Positions 45,408-53,320 of a stretch of DNA of 64,000 nucleotides are shown here, one piece after another. The position numbers and the translations under genes are program-made. How positions within the stretch are numbered: position 1 is the first letter of the stretch; every line of letters begins with the position of its first letter. Origin of the DNA: Propionibacteriaceae bacterium (GTDB lineage: Bacteria; Actinomycetota; Actinomycetes; Propionibacteriales; Propionibacteriaceae). A model generated the notes under the pieces. The model was not told where the DNA came from and ran no database searches. It saw only the letters and a list, made by a program, of their open reading frames with translations. The stretch lies in NCBI GenBank assembly GCA_016717345.1, contig JADKFR010000004.1, positions 124,001 to 188,000 on the forward strand. Reading direction: 5' to 3'.

Positions 45408-45628
45408 GGTGTCCCCTTCTGGTTGGGCGGTGAAGAGGCCCTGGACCGGGTCTTCCCCGTGACGCACGCGCCACACCCGTCCCAAGAACCTCAACTTCCT
45501 CAGGACTCTAGAGAGGCCGCGGGGATCACGTCATCGCCGATTCCTAAACTGCAAGGCGACACGCCGTTCGAAGTCGAGAAACGACACGGCTGTAGTTCTG
45601 CGCTGGCGTGCGTCCCTACAGTGGGGTC

Positions 45629-45982
45629 ATGGCGGTCGTGATGGGGGCTGATCGGTTCGATGAACTGGTGTGGGAAGCGCTGGAGGGGATCCCGTCTCGC
45701 CTCCTGGCGCTGGTCGAGAACTGCGCCGTGATCATCGAGGACGAACCTGAGCCAGACGAGCCCGAACTGTTCGGCTACTACGATGGAATCCCCTTGTCAG
45801 AGCGAGATTCGCAGTACGGAGCGGTGCTCCCGGATCGGATCGTGATCTTCCGGGGTCCGCTCTTGCGGCACTGCCGGGATGAGGTGGAGGTCGTCAACGA
45901 AGTGCGCATCACCGTGTGGCACGAGGTCGCGCACTTCTTCGGCATCGACGACCACTCCCTCGACGACTGGGGCTATGCCTGA
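45629..45982 (+). CDS. Small metallopeptidase-like zincin
   Basis: This 117-residue protein belongs to the small actinobacterial zincin_1 (DUF1025) family. The zinc motif HExxH is visible in VWHEVAHFFGIDDHSLDD with the downstream Asp. Upstream FDELVWEALEGIPSRLLALVEN and the acidic stretch EDEPEPDEPELFGYYDG match family members. The start is ATG 45629 (MAVVMG); the ATG at 45641 is an alternative. It is monocistronic. Substrates of this family are unknown. Confidence 0.85.
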   Translation: MAVVMGADRFDELVWEALEGIPSRLLALVENCAVIIEDEPEPDEPELFGYYDGIPLSERDSQYGAVLPDRIVIFRGPLLRHCRDEVEVVNEVRITVWHEVAHFFGIDDHSLDDWGYA

Positions 45983-46048
45983 CCCGGTCCTAGGGGGGCC
46001 GTCGGATGCTGAGAAATCACCTAGAGCAGCACTTGAGACCTGAAGGGC

Positions 46049-46738
46049 TCACGAGTTCTCCAGGATGACCCAGGAGTCGTCCTCGTCGCTGATCCAGGTG
46101 CGGCAGGTGCCCAACGAGTCCTCCGGCAGGAAGCCGGCGCGCAGGTCGTCCGCCGGGATGAGGTCGGCGCCCGTGAGCGAGCACAGGGAGCGTCGCAGGC
46201 CTGGGTCGGCGAGTAGGACCAGCAGGCAGGACTGGGTGCCCTGGACCATGTTGGCGCGCAGGGTCGCGTCGACGGCGCTGGTCGCGTCCGGGCTGACGAT
46301 GACCAGCGCGCGGCCGGACGCTTTGGCGTGGCGCAGAGCCGGAAGCAGTTCGCGGAAGTCCGCGAGTTCATCCGCGCAGACCAGGACCAACGGCTCCGGC
46401 AGGACGCACCACCCGGTCGTGCGATCTGTGATGAACGCACGTGACGTCCACCCCGCCGGGAAGCTGGGGGAGCCCTTGAGGCGTTCGGTCAACTCGTGCC
46501 GCGCGTCGGTGCTGAGTTCCGTGGCGGCCAGACCCTCCGGGCGGACGGACGCCTGCAGTTCACTGAGGTACTCGGGGTTCACGGGCTCGGGCCGGAACCC
46601 CGGAATGTCGCGCTCTGGGGGCAGCGCCAGGGCGGCCTCGCGGCGGCGGTTGGTTTCGCGGTCGGACCACCAGCCGTAGCCCACGATGGCCGTCCCGATG
46701 ACCAGGACGGCGATGATGCCCCAGATCGCTGTACTCAC
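46049..46738 (-). CDS. Membrane-anchored protein with GroEL-apical-like domain
   Basis: The 229-residue protein has one N-terminal membrane helix (residues 5-25, IWGIIAVLVIGTAIVGYGWW), a charged linker, and a soluble domain (about 95-225). In order along that domain lie SFPAGWTSRAFITD, VLPEPLVLVCADELADFR, ELLPALRHAKASGRALVIV and SAVDATLRAN. These follow the order of the chaperonin apical domain (FDKGyiS.yFvTD, aVLedp.iLL...I....dLLPlLe.v...gkPLLIiAed, eaLatLvvN), then LRRSLCSLTGADLI for DRRkamLqDiA.lTGg.vi. There is no equatorial ATPase domain. Function is unknown. It may hold or scavenge unfolded polypeptides at the membrane, but this is speculation from the fold resemblance, which I judged by eye. 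Confidence 0.8.
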   Translation of the reverse strand: MSTAIWGIIAVLVIGTAIVGYGWWSDRETNRRREAALALPPERDIPGFRPEPVNPEYLSELQASVRPEGLAATELSTDARHELTERLKGSPSFPAGWTSRAFITDRTTGWCVLPEPLVLVCADELADFRELLPALRHAKASGRALVIVSPDATSAVDATLRANMVQGTQSCLLVLLADPGLRRSLCSLTGADLIPADDLRAGFLPEDSLGTCRTWISDEDDSWVILENS

Positions 46739-46816
46739 GCCCTCCAGTGTGCCGCTCGCTTTGGCGGAGTGGTGTGCGCCGACCCCCGTCGCGCGGGTAC
46801 GCTACGAGTCGCACAA

Positions 46817-46892
46817 GGGCCTATAGCTCAATCGGCAGAGCAGCGGACTTTTAATCCGCGGGTTCTGGGTTCGATTCCCAGTGGGCCCACCA
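46817..46892 (+). tRNA. tRNA-Lys(TTT)
   Basis: The 73-base body with encoded CCA has acceptor GGGCCTA pairing with TGGGCCC, T-loop GTTCGATTC and anticodon TTT in loop CTTTTAA. Unlike the Glu-Asp-Phe operon tRNAs here, it carries CCA at 46890-46892. Its 3' end is followed within 130 bases by a tyrosine integrase gene, so it is the likely attachment site. Confidence 0.95.
46860..46892 (+). other. Probable integrase attachment site (att) in tRNA-Lys
   Basis: The T-arm and 3' acceptor half of tRNA-Lys are the standard crossover site for tyrosine integrases that target tRNAs. The integrase gene follows in the same orientation 129 bases downstream, as in attL arrangements. I did not find a second copy of this 3' segment in the window, so attR is either outside, diverged or deleted. 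Confidence 0.6.
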
Positions 46893-47021
46893 GCGATTAT
46901 CGCTCAGCGACTAGGCATTATGCCTCCAACCCTGACAAGCACTAGTGAGCAGGTTCAGACGCACGTAGGCTCTCTTAATGCACGTAGAGTGCACGAATCG
47001 CGAGGTTCAGGAGGGTCCGTG

Positions 47022-48215
47022 ATGGCTGAGAGACGAGACTTCGGCACGATCCGGAAGCTGCCATCGGGCAGATATCAAGCTACCTTCGTCGGCCCCGACC
47101 TGGTGCGCCACAAGGCCCCGGTGACCTTCGAGGTGAAGGACTCGGCGATCGTCTGGCTGTACAACGAGAAGAGGCTGATCGACCAGGCCGCGGCCGACAA
47201 CGCGCGTTGGGTCTCGCCGACTGAGCGGGCCGAGGACGCGCGGCGGGAAGCGGAGCCGAAGGTCGTCTTCGGTGACTACGCCGTCCGGTGGATCGACGAG
47301 CGCCGCAACGCCAAGGGTGAGCCCCTGCGTGCGCTGACGAAGAAGGACTACCGCCAGGTGCTGGCGACCTACCTCGCGCCGACGTTCGGCAAGCGTCCGA
47401 TCGACCAGATCGCACGCGCCGACGTCCGGGCGTGGCACGCGAGCCTGGCCAAGGTGTCCCAAAGACCGCGGACGAAGGCCTACGGCCTGCTGAGGGCGAT
47501 CATGAACTCGGCCGTGGACGATGAGCTGATCGCTACCTCACCGGTGCACATCCGCGGTGCCGGCGCAACGTCGACGAAGCGGCCGGTAGAGCCAGCCACG
47601 CCCGCCGAACTCGAGGTCATCGCCGACCACATGCCGCCCCGGCTGCGGGCCGCAGTGATGATCGCCGCATGGTGCGCGCTGCGCTACGGCGAGTTGGCCG
47701 AACTGCGCCGCAAGGACATCGACGTCGCCAACCGCCAGATCAAGGTCCGCCGAGCCGTGACCTTCACCCCGGACGGGATCGTGGTGGGTCCACCAAAGTC
47801 GGATGCCGGCTATCGCGATGTCTCTATTCCGCCGCACGTCTGGCCGATCGTAGAGGGGCACCTGGAGACCCACGTTCGTCCCGGAGCGAACACACTGCTG
47901 TTTCCCGGTGTGGCGCGCGGCCATATGTGGCACTCGGTGATGGGCAGCTACTTCACCAAGGCGAAGAAGGCCGCTGGCCGCGATGACCTCAAGTGGCACG
48001 ACCTGCGTCACACGGGGGCCACCCTGGCTGCGCAAGTCGGAGCTACCACCGCTGAACTCCAAGCCCGCCTCGGCCACTCCACCTCTGTGGCCGCCCAGCT
48101 CTACCAGCACGCCGCCAAGGACCGTGATCGCCAGATCGCGGAGCGATTGTCCCTGATGGTCGACTCTGAGGCCGACCATCACCCCCGAGCGAGGCCGTCG
48201 GGGAGAACAGGCTAG
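47022..48215 (+). CDS. Tyrosine-recombinase integrase
   Basis: The 397-residue integrase starts at ATG 47022 with AGGAGGG upstream. It has an N-terminal Arm-DNA-binding-like domain (FGTIRKLPSGRYQATF), a SAM-like core-binding domain (about 75-170) and a catalytic domain. Catalytic residues seen are Arg in WCALRYGELAELR, the HDLRHTG His-x-x-Arg, a later His in GHSTS, and the nucleophile Tyr in AAQLYQHA. It is complete and apparently functional. Its position after tRNA-Lys and before a PIN toxin pair marks an integrated mobile element or its remnant. Confidence 0.9.
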   Translation: MAERRDFGTIRKLPSGRYQATFVGPDLVRHKAPVTFEVKDSAIVWLYNEKRLIDQAAADNARWVSPTERAEDARREAEPKVVFGDYAVRWIDERRNAKGEPLRALTKKDYRQVLATYLAPTFGKRPIDQIARADVRAWHASLAKVSQRPRTKAYGLLRAIMNSAVDDELIATSPVHIRGAGATSTKRPVEPATPAELEVIADHMPPRLRAAVMIAAWCALRYGELAELRRKDIDVANRQIKVRRAVTFTPDGIVVGPPKSDAGYRDVSIPPHVWPIVEGHLETHVRPGANTLLFPGVARGHMWHSVMGSYFTKAKKAAGRDDLKWHDLRHTGATLAAQVGATTAELQARLGHSTSVAAQLYQHAAKDRDRQIAERLSLMVDSEADHHPRARPSGRTG

Positions 48216-48326
48216 CCGCGAATGGGTGCTGCAGACGCTGAGACCCGGATTCTCTACGGCCCAATGAGTCGAGGGCGCTGGCCCAAGTCGCAATCATCTC
48301 CCGGGCCATTATTCGCACGTTTCGAA

Positions 48327-48338
48327 AGCGTGTACGCT
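48327..48338 (+). promoter_or_regulatory. Palindrome upstream of HTH/PIN pair
   Basis: AGCGTGTACGCT is a perfect 12-bp palindrome, 34 bases before ATG 48361. The RBS AGGAGG lies at 48348-48353. Antitoxins usually bind such sites in their own promoters; binding by the HTH protein is inferred. Confidence 0.5.
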
Positions 48339-48360
48339 ATGTCTGTAGGAGGCAGATGAG

Positions 48361-49014
48361 ATGAGCATCGCGATGTCGTCGCAGACGTATGTCCCCGAGG
48401 GTGCTGACGGCCAGCTGGCGGAGGTGCGGAGCTTCCTTGAGGCCCACGCGGAGCGACGCGGCAGCGTGCCGCCTCAGCGCTACCTGCTGGTGGGCGGTGG
48501 CGAGGGCGAGCAGATCGAACTGCCGTCCGCGGTGTACCGCGTGCTGATGCAGGTGGTCGAGGCGATGGCGGCCGGCAAGGCGGTCACGGTCACACCTCAG
48601 GAGCCTCAGCTGACCACTCAGCAGGCTGCCGATCTACTCGGGGTCTCTCGACCCACAGTGGTTCGGCTCATTGAGTCCGGGGAGCTTCGAGCCGATCGCA
48701 ACGGTTCGCGGCGCCGGCTCTTGCTCAGCGAGGTGCTGGCCTACCGAGATCGTCGTCGACAGCGTCAGTACGCGATGCTGGAAGCGACCGCCATCGACCT
48801 CGACAACGAGGACGATCCGGTCGAAGTCATCGAGCGGCTTCGTGCTGCGCGCAAGGCGGTGCCGAGCAGCAGGCTCGGTGATCGCCGAACGTGTTCACCG
48901 CACTCCTCGATACCTCGGTGCTGTGGCCGAGCCTCCAGCGTGACTTCCTCCTCAGCCTGGCCGTGGAGGGCCTCTATCGGCCCATCTGGTCCCAGGCTGT
49001 TCTCGATGAACTGA
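48361..49014 (+). CDS. HTH excisionase-type antitoxin of PIN pair
   Basis: The first about 170 residues contain an N-terminal helical segment, then a MerR/excisionase-type helix-turn-helix (LTTQQAADLLGVSRPTVVRL, ending ESGELRADRNGSRRRL). They end with YAMLEATAIDLDNEDDPVEVIERLRAARK, the usual end of the antitoxins that accompany PIN toxins of this kind. The frame nevertheless continues through SSRLGDRRTCSPHSS to 49014, a Ser/Arg/Pro-rich tail that is just the PIN gene in another frame. An overlap of 124 bases is abnormal. A one-base shift near 48870 or loss of the original stop is the simpler explanation. Confidence 0.75.
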   Translation: MSIAMSSQTYVPEGADGQLAEVRSFLEAHAERRGSVPPQRYLLVGGGEGEQIELPSAVYRVLMQVVEAMAAGKAVTVTPQEPQLTTQQAADLLGVSRPTVVRLIESGELRADRNGSRRRLLLSEVLAYRDRRRQRQYAMLEATAIDLDNEDDPVEVIERLRAARKAVPSSRLGDRRTCSPHSSIPRCCGRASSVTSSSAWPWRASIGPSGPRLFSMN

Positions 49015-49508
49015 TCGAGGCCGAAGCCGAGAAGAGGATCAAGCGCGGCGCCGAGCCAGATCAGGCTCGCGTGGTGGCCAAACGCCTGGCGGACCAGATG
49101 AACTGGGCCTTCGACGACTCCTGCGTGTTCGGCTGGGAGCCGCTCGTGGGTAGCTATCGACTCCCGGATCCCGACGATGAGCATTTGGTCGCAGCAGCGG
49201 TCGTCGGCGGTGCTCAGGTCATCGTGAGCGACAACGTCAAGGACCTACCGACCGACAAGCTGCCGGACGGGCTCGACGTGGTCCCGGCCGCTCAGTTCGC
49301 TTACGACACGGTGTCGGTTGCGCCCGCACTGGCGCTTGCCGCGATTCAACAGATCAGCGCGCGCTACGTCGACCCGCCGAGAACCGTCGATAGCTTGCTC
49401 ACCATTCTCGACGCGCGCTACGGCATGAACGCCGGCTTGCCGGCCAACACCGTGGTGTGCGGATCGTCGCGCGACTGTGGTTCGGTCCCGGACGCGCTCC
49501 GTCCGTAG
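48891..49508 (+). CDS. PIN-domain ribonuclease toxin
   Basis: The 205-residue protein starts at GTG 48891 and opens with FTALLDTSVLWPSLQRD, the first acidic residue of the PIN fold. EAVLDELI-like SQAVLDELIEAEA supplies the second, and DPDDEHLVAAAVVGGAQVIVSDN the third and fourth. VapC-like toxins cleave tRNA or rRNA. It is paired with the upstream HTH antitoxin, as in many actinobacterial mobile elements. The catalytic aspartates all appear intact. The C-terminal 40 residues (DARYGMNAGLPANTVVCG onward) look less conserved. Confidence 0.85.
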   Translation: MFTALLDTSVLWPSLQRDFLLSLAVEGLYRPIWSQAVLDELIEAEAEKRIKRGAEPDQARVVAKRLADQMNWAFDDSCVFGWEPLVGSYRLPDPDDEHLVAAAVVGGAQVIVSDNVKDLPTDKLPDGLDVVPAAQFAYDTVSVAPALALAAIQQISARYVDPPRTVDSLLTILDARYGMNAGLPANTVVCGSSRDCGSVPDALRP

Positions 49509-49641
49509 CATCAGGACCTCTGGCGCTCGCCGAGACCCCGTAGCCGCACCCCAGCCCTCGCGGAAGGCTCGCACCACCCGATTGCCATGACTACCCTCAC
49601 GCGACGCAGGTGGGCGAGTGATCTGCACCGACGGCCGGGGC

Positions 49642-51171
49642 TCAGTCGGTCTCGAAGGCTCCTCCGAGCACCGCGAGGGCGGTGAGCACCCCGCGAGCGA
49701 CGGCCCCACGCAGTGCGTGAGGGACGACGAAACCGACCTCGGCGTCAGGGACGAGGACACCGACGCGCTCCAGGCGTTGCAGGTTCCGCATCGCGCCGCT
49801 TTCCAGGAGCCGGTCGAATTCGTTCTCGTAGAGGGGCGGTTCGACCTGTCCAGGGGCCAACGCCCGCAGCAGATGGCCGATCATGATCGCGGTCACCCGC
49901 TCTGCGAAGCGCGCCGAACGGTTCTCCAAGTCTTCGCAGATGAACTGGGAGACGGTGAGGCCGACCACCGTCTCGGCCAGGTCGAGCGGCGGGACCGACT
50001 CAGCCGTCCATTCCGCGGAGGACGGTCCCGGCGCGACCCGATAGCTGTTCACCTGAATCAGATCGGCCGAGGCCAAGGCGGTCCACCACGAGGGCAGCAG
50101 TGGCACGTCCTTCATGGCGCGGGCACGAATGGCATTCGGCGGCGAGGAATCGGGTTCGATGTCGATCAGGGCAGGGGAATCTGGAGCGAACGGGGGCAGC
50201 TTGGCCACCCCAACGGCGGCGATGCCCAGCAGGCTCGCGGCGAAAGCGATGTCGGCCCGCCGCAGGCCTCCGGACGGTGAAACCTTCCGTCCGGTGCCGA
50301 TCCAGTCCAGCAGTTCGTTCAGGTGAGCAACGAGCTCCGTCGCGGCGAGAGCCGCCCGACGCTCGTCCGGAGCGAGCTGCTCAGTGTCGACGATGGCAGC
50401 CTCCAGGATTTCGGACCCTGGGAGTGCGTCGTCGAGCGCATCCTCGACCTGCTCGTGGATCTCCTCCCATGCTTCGGGGTTGTGGTCCGTGTCCATCCGG
50501 AAGTGGACGTAGTCGTGCAGGGTGGCGATGGCGGCGGCGATAGCTCCGTCTGGCTCAGGGGCGTCAGCGTCGAGGAACGCATCGAGTAGGTGTTCAACGC
50601 CGTCGGGAGTGCGCAGGGTGAATCCCTGGTGCTGGGCGACCTTGAGCAACTCCCCAAACAGGCCGGACTCTTCCCCGGGGCTCGGGGCCGCGATTTCTGG
50701 CTGCCGACGCAGCCAACGGTCGAATTCGCGCACGAGTGCGCGGTCAGATTGGGCCTGTTCGCGCCGACCCGGATGGCCGGACGCGTGTGTCCCTCGCTTC
50801 GACGCCCGCTTCGACGCCGACCCGGGGTGGCTTGGCGCCGAGGTAATGCCGCGGACTCCCGCCGGTGTGGGCTGGTCCGACGACGACGGGCGCCGGATGA
50901 AGGGCGAACCGCCGGCAGGTTGCCGACCCGGCGGCTCCCGACGGGGTTGGCCAGCCTCGGGGATGCTCTCGTTGTAGCGCGCGGTCGCCCGCGCGAGCGC
51001 CGCGTTGAGTCCGTCGAGGTCGGTATCGCCGAGGTCGTTCAGGTCGATCCCGTCCTCGGCGAGGAAGGGCGCCAGGTCGCGCAGCACTTCCTGGGCGACT
51101 CCGGGCTTATGGACGACGCCGGCCGCAGCCATGGCGGCCTTCACCTCTGGATCATCGAAGATGTTGGGCAC
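49642..51171 (-). CDS. Large protein of unknown function
   Basis: This 509-residue soluble protein has no family I can name. It starts at GTG 51171 (PNIFDDPEVKAAMAAAG). The first 70 residues are acidic; residues about 75-160 are a disordered Ser/Pro/Arg-rich linker (PGSASKRASKRG), and the rest is predicted helical. HDYVHFRMDTDHN and WEEIHEQVEDALDDALPG lie around residue 230-270, and QFICEDLENRSARFAERV near 410. Metal-binding or catalytic motifs are not obvious. It lies between the PIN pair and the YchJ-like gene, so it could be element cargo. Confidence 0.7.
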   Translation of the reverse strand: MPNIFDDPEVKAAMAAAGVVHKPGVAQEVLRDLAPFLAEDGIDLNDLGDTDLDGLNAALARATARYNESIPEAGQPRREPPGRQPAGGSPFIRRPSSSDQPTPAGVRGITSAPSHPGSASKRASKRGTHASGHPGRREQAQSDRALVREFDRWLRRQPEIAAPSPGEESGLFGELLKVAQHQGFTLRTPDGVEHLLDAFLDADAPEPDGAIAAAIATLHDYVHFRMDTDHNPEAWEEIHEQVEDALDDALPGSEILEAAIVDTEQLAPDERRAALAATELVAHLNELLDWIGTGRKVSPSGGLRRADIAFAASLLGIAAVGVAKLPPFAPDSPALIDIEPDSSPPNAIRARAMKDVPLLPSWWTALASADLIQVNSYRVAPGPSSAEWTAESVPPLDLAETVVGLTVSQFICEDLENRSARFAERVTAIMIGHLLRALAPGQVEPPLYENEFDRLLESGAMRNLQRLERVGVLVPDAEVGFVVPHALRGAVARGVLTALAVLGGAFETD

Positions 51172-51274
51172 GCAGGGAGCCTACCGGCGGCCGAGGCAGC
51201 TGCAATCAGGCACACAGGGCGCCATTTCGGTTGGAGCGACCGCAAGCACGGCCCGCGGGAGCGCCCCGCGTCGA

Positions 51275-51610
51275 TTACCCGGCTTCCAGGTAGTACCAGC
51301 GACCGTCTTCGCGGACGAAGCTGGAGCGTTCGTGCTGCACGTCGACCCCACCTCCGGGCCGCAGGAAGGTCGCGCGAAACTCGACGATGCCCGTGTCGTC
51401 GGTCGGGCCGCCCGCGACGGTGTCGAGGATTTGAAGCCCCCGCCAGATCGGGTTGCTGCTGAGGTCGAGAGCTTCCGGCCGGGTCGACGGGTGCCAGGAG
51501 GCCAGCAGCCAGGCAGCGTCCCCGGTGCGGAACGCTGCGAAGCGTGAGCGCATCAGCGCCTCTGCCGTCGGCGGCCAGGGTGTCTGGTCTGGGCTCGTCA
51601 CGCCGATCAT
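51275..51610 (-). CDS. YchJ-family protein lacking the N-terminal zinc finger
   Basis: The 111-residue product has the NTF2-like YchJ core: EALMRSRFAAFRTGDAAWLLASWHPSTRP, split here as helix plus turn, then LDLSSNPIWRGLQILDTVAGG and HERSSFVREDGRWYYLEAG. Homologues generally begin with a SEC-C-like Cys-rich motif (CPCGS), which is absent. The start at ATG 51610 therefore gives a shorter form. The frame further upstream crosses the udgB fragment on the other strand and is not used. Function unknown. Confidence 0.75.
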   Translation of the reverse strand: MIGVTSPDQTPWPPTAEALMRSRFAAFRTGDAAWLLASWHPSTRPEALDLSSNPIWRGLQILDTVAGGPTDDTGIVEFRATFLRPGGGVDVQHERSSFVREDGRWYYLEAG

Positions 51611-51713
51611 TCTGCCGTGCGCGGCGGGCGGATCAGTGCCAGCAACGAGCCGAACCCAGCGCGCGTTCGCGATCATGTCGCACGCGCGGGACATCCGCCC
51701 GATGATGGAGCCA

Positions 51714-52030
51714 TGCCCGATCCGGACTCCGCCGACTACCCGGCCTCCGCCGTCGGCGCGGCGACCCTCGGCGAGCTGGACGCGTTGCTGGTCGAGTGCC
51801 GGGCCTGCCCCAGGCTGGTGGCGTGGCGGGAGGGGGTCGCCGACGAGAAGCGGGCGGCGTTCCGCGATCAGGAGTACTGGGGACGGCCGGTGCCCGGCTT
51901 CGGCGACCCTGACGCGCGGATCGTGATCGTCGGGCTCGCGCCGGCGGCCCATGGCGCGAACCGCACCGGGCGCATGTTCACGGGCGACCGCTCCTCTGAT
52001 CGGTCCACACCCAGACGGACAAACCCGTGA
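51714..52030 (+). pseudogene. 5' fragment of uracil-DNA glycosylase (UdgB-like)
   Basis: Residues 1-95 match the N-terminal part of family 5 uracil-DNA glycosylases: ECRACPRLVAWRE with two iron-sulfur cysteines, DPDARIVIVGLAPAAHGANRTGRMFTGDRS. After GDRSSD the similarity stops; the frame ends at 52030 in unrelated sequence. Full-length enzymes are over 200 residues, so about 60 percent (including the later Cys pair and catalytic histidine) is lost. The break at about 52000 matches the break of a leftward gene fragment on the other side, indicating a deletion scar. Confidence 0.8.
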
Positions 52031-52059
52031 GGTGCGGCAGCCCTCCTGCCTCACGGAAT

Positions 52060-52177
52060 GGGCCGCTGCTGCCGAGTTGCGGGGGTGCTGCTGGCGCGGC
52101 GCCCGGACTTCGCCGGCCAGATAGCCGAAGCGCACGTCAAGAGCCAGTGGCTCGGTCCAGGAGAAGTCAGCCGTCAT
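52060..52177 (-). pseudogene. 5' fragment of a gene coupled to mutT
   Basis: The stop of the Nudix gene overlaps an ATG (52177) that starts MTADFSWTEPLALDVRFGYL, then GEVRAPRQQHP, after which the frame becomes low-quality. This N-terminus resembles the start of helicase-like proteins that commonly follow small Nudix genes (DUF3427 group), though I can only see about 35 convincing residues. The fragment is cut at roughly 52050-52080, next to the truncated udgB. Confidence 0.4.
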
Positions 52178-52566
52178 GCGAAGTCAGCCTGGATCTGGTG
52201 GACGGCGGGGACGTCTGCCGGAGCCCAATTCAGGGTTTGGAGCTCACTCGGTGGAAGCCACACACAGGCGGTGTGCTCCGAGATTGTCGGTTCTTCGTTG
52301 ACCACGGCGCAATAGAAGGTTGTCAGGCTGACCACGCCAAAGTCGTATTCGTGCTCGGTCGTGACTACCTTGGCGCCGACCTTGACTGTGCAGCCGAGTT
52401 CCTCGCGGATCTCACGGGCCAAGGCATCCTCCGGAGATTCGCCGGGCTCCACCTTGCCGCCGGGAAACTCCCAGCGCCCCGCGAGGCTCCCAGCGCCACG
52501 CTGAGTGCAGAGGACCCGATCAGCCTGCATGATGACCGCACCAACGACTTCGATGCGCCTGGTCAC
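52174..52566 (-). CDS. MutT/Nudix nucleoside triphosphate pyrophosphohydrolase
   Basis: The 130-residue Nudix protein begins at GTG 52566 (TRRIEVVGAVIMQADRVL). The Nudix box runs GGKVEPGESPEDALAREI then REELG, with all catalytic glutamates. The SLAGRWEFPGGK lead-in is typical of 8-oxo-dGTPase/CTP pyrophosphohydrolase types that remove damaged or modified nucleotides. The last residues are LNWAPADVPAVHQIQADFA. A start for another gene overlaps its stop, but that gene is truncated. Confidence 0.9.
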   Translation of the reverse strand: MTRRIEVVGAVIMQADRVLCTQRGAGSLAGRWEFPGGKVEPGESPEDALAREIREELGCTVKVGAKVVTTEHEYDFGVVSLTTFYCAVVNEEPTISEHTACVWLPPSELQTLNWAPADVPAVHQIQADFA

Positions 52567-52757
52567 CTTCGCTTCCTTTGCCGCTCCATCGTGATCACGC
52601 CGCTAGCTTGTCTGATTGCGAGCGCCGCGCAGCGCCCAAACCCCGGCGCGTCGCAGAAGGCCTGCCTTTGGGTGGGGAGGACCGTCGCCGGGAGAAGCTT
52701 CGCCGTCCGCCACTCTGCAGGGTGAGTTCGCAGGATCTTCGCCAGGTGCGAGTCCAC
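52563..52757 (-). CDS. Small uncertain open frame before mutT
   Basis: This encodes 64 residues (MDSHLAKILRTHPAEWRTAK...) overlapping the Nudix start by four bases. Composition is basic at the end (MERQRKRR). No family is recognised. The overlap suggests translational coupling, but the opposite strand and other frames are also open here, so it could be spurious or a remnant. Confidence 0.3.
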   Translation of the reverse strand: MDSHLAKILRTHPAEWRTAKLLPATVLPTQRQAFCDAPGFGRCAALAIRQASGVITMERQRKRR

Positions 52758-52783
52758 GCGGGGATTCGAGAATCAGCAGGCTC

Positions 52784-53173
52784 CTAGGCCCAGAAGGCGT
52801 CGCTCTCGTCGGTGTTCTCGAAGTACTGCTGGACTGACTGCACCCGTCCGTCCTTGAGCTGGAAGACGTTGACACCGGACGAGTTCAGGGACACCCCGTT
52901 GCGAGTCGCCTCACTCCGGTCGAGGGCGAAGACGTGACCGCCACCTTCGGCCAAGGCCAATTGCGTGACCTTGAATGTCCCTTCCGAGCGAGTCATCACC
53001 TCCACCAGGTAGGCCATCACGGCGTCACGACCCTGCTTGGTTCCCGAGGTGGGGCCGCTGCCCGGCACCGTCCACGTGGCGTCCTCCGCGAAGAGCTCGC
53101 TGAGGGCCGCCAAGTCCCCGGCGGCGAAGGCGGCATACCCCTGTCCTACAACCTCCAGATCGCTCCCGGCCAT
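52784..53173 (-). CDS. SnoaL/NTF2-like polyketide cyclase-type protein
   Basis: The 129-residue protein starts at ATG 53173 (MAGSDLEVVGQGYAAFAAGD) with GGAAAGGAGG upstream. It has the NTF2-like fold of SnoaL/ketosteroid-isomerase-like proteins: DLAALSELFAEDATWTVPG, TSGTKQGRDAVMAYL and SGVNVFQLKDGRVQSV, then FENTDESDAFWA. These small proteins may be isomerases, hydrolases or binding proteins; the sequence does not show which. Monocistronic. Confidence 0.8.
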   Translation of the reverse strand: MAGSDLEVVGQGYAAFAAGDLAALSELFAEDATWTVPGSGPTSGTKQGRDAVMAYLVEVMTRSEGTFKVTQLALAEGGGHVFALDRSEATRNGVSLNSSGVNVFQLKDGRVQSVQQYFENTDESDAFWA

Positions 53174-53320
53174 GTCGTGGCCTCCTTTCCCTGACACCCA
53201 GGCAGCGAGGGCTACGTCCTCGCGTGACCTAGCCCAAGCGTCCAGACCGGCCCCCGCGTGAGGCAAGTGGGAGGATTGCTGAGCTCAGCAGCAGCGAGTA
53301 GTTCTTGGCGGGTGCACCGT

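Noticed and set aside
51275..52177. A single 300-codon minus-strand gene including the YchJ part
   Set aside because: Its middle is antisense to the udgB fragment. The recognisable YchJ protein starts at 51610, and the 5' 35 codons belong to a different truncated gene.
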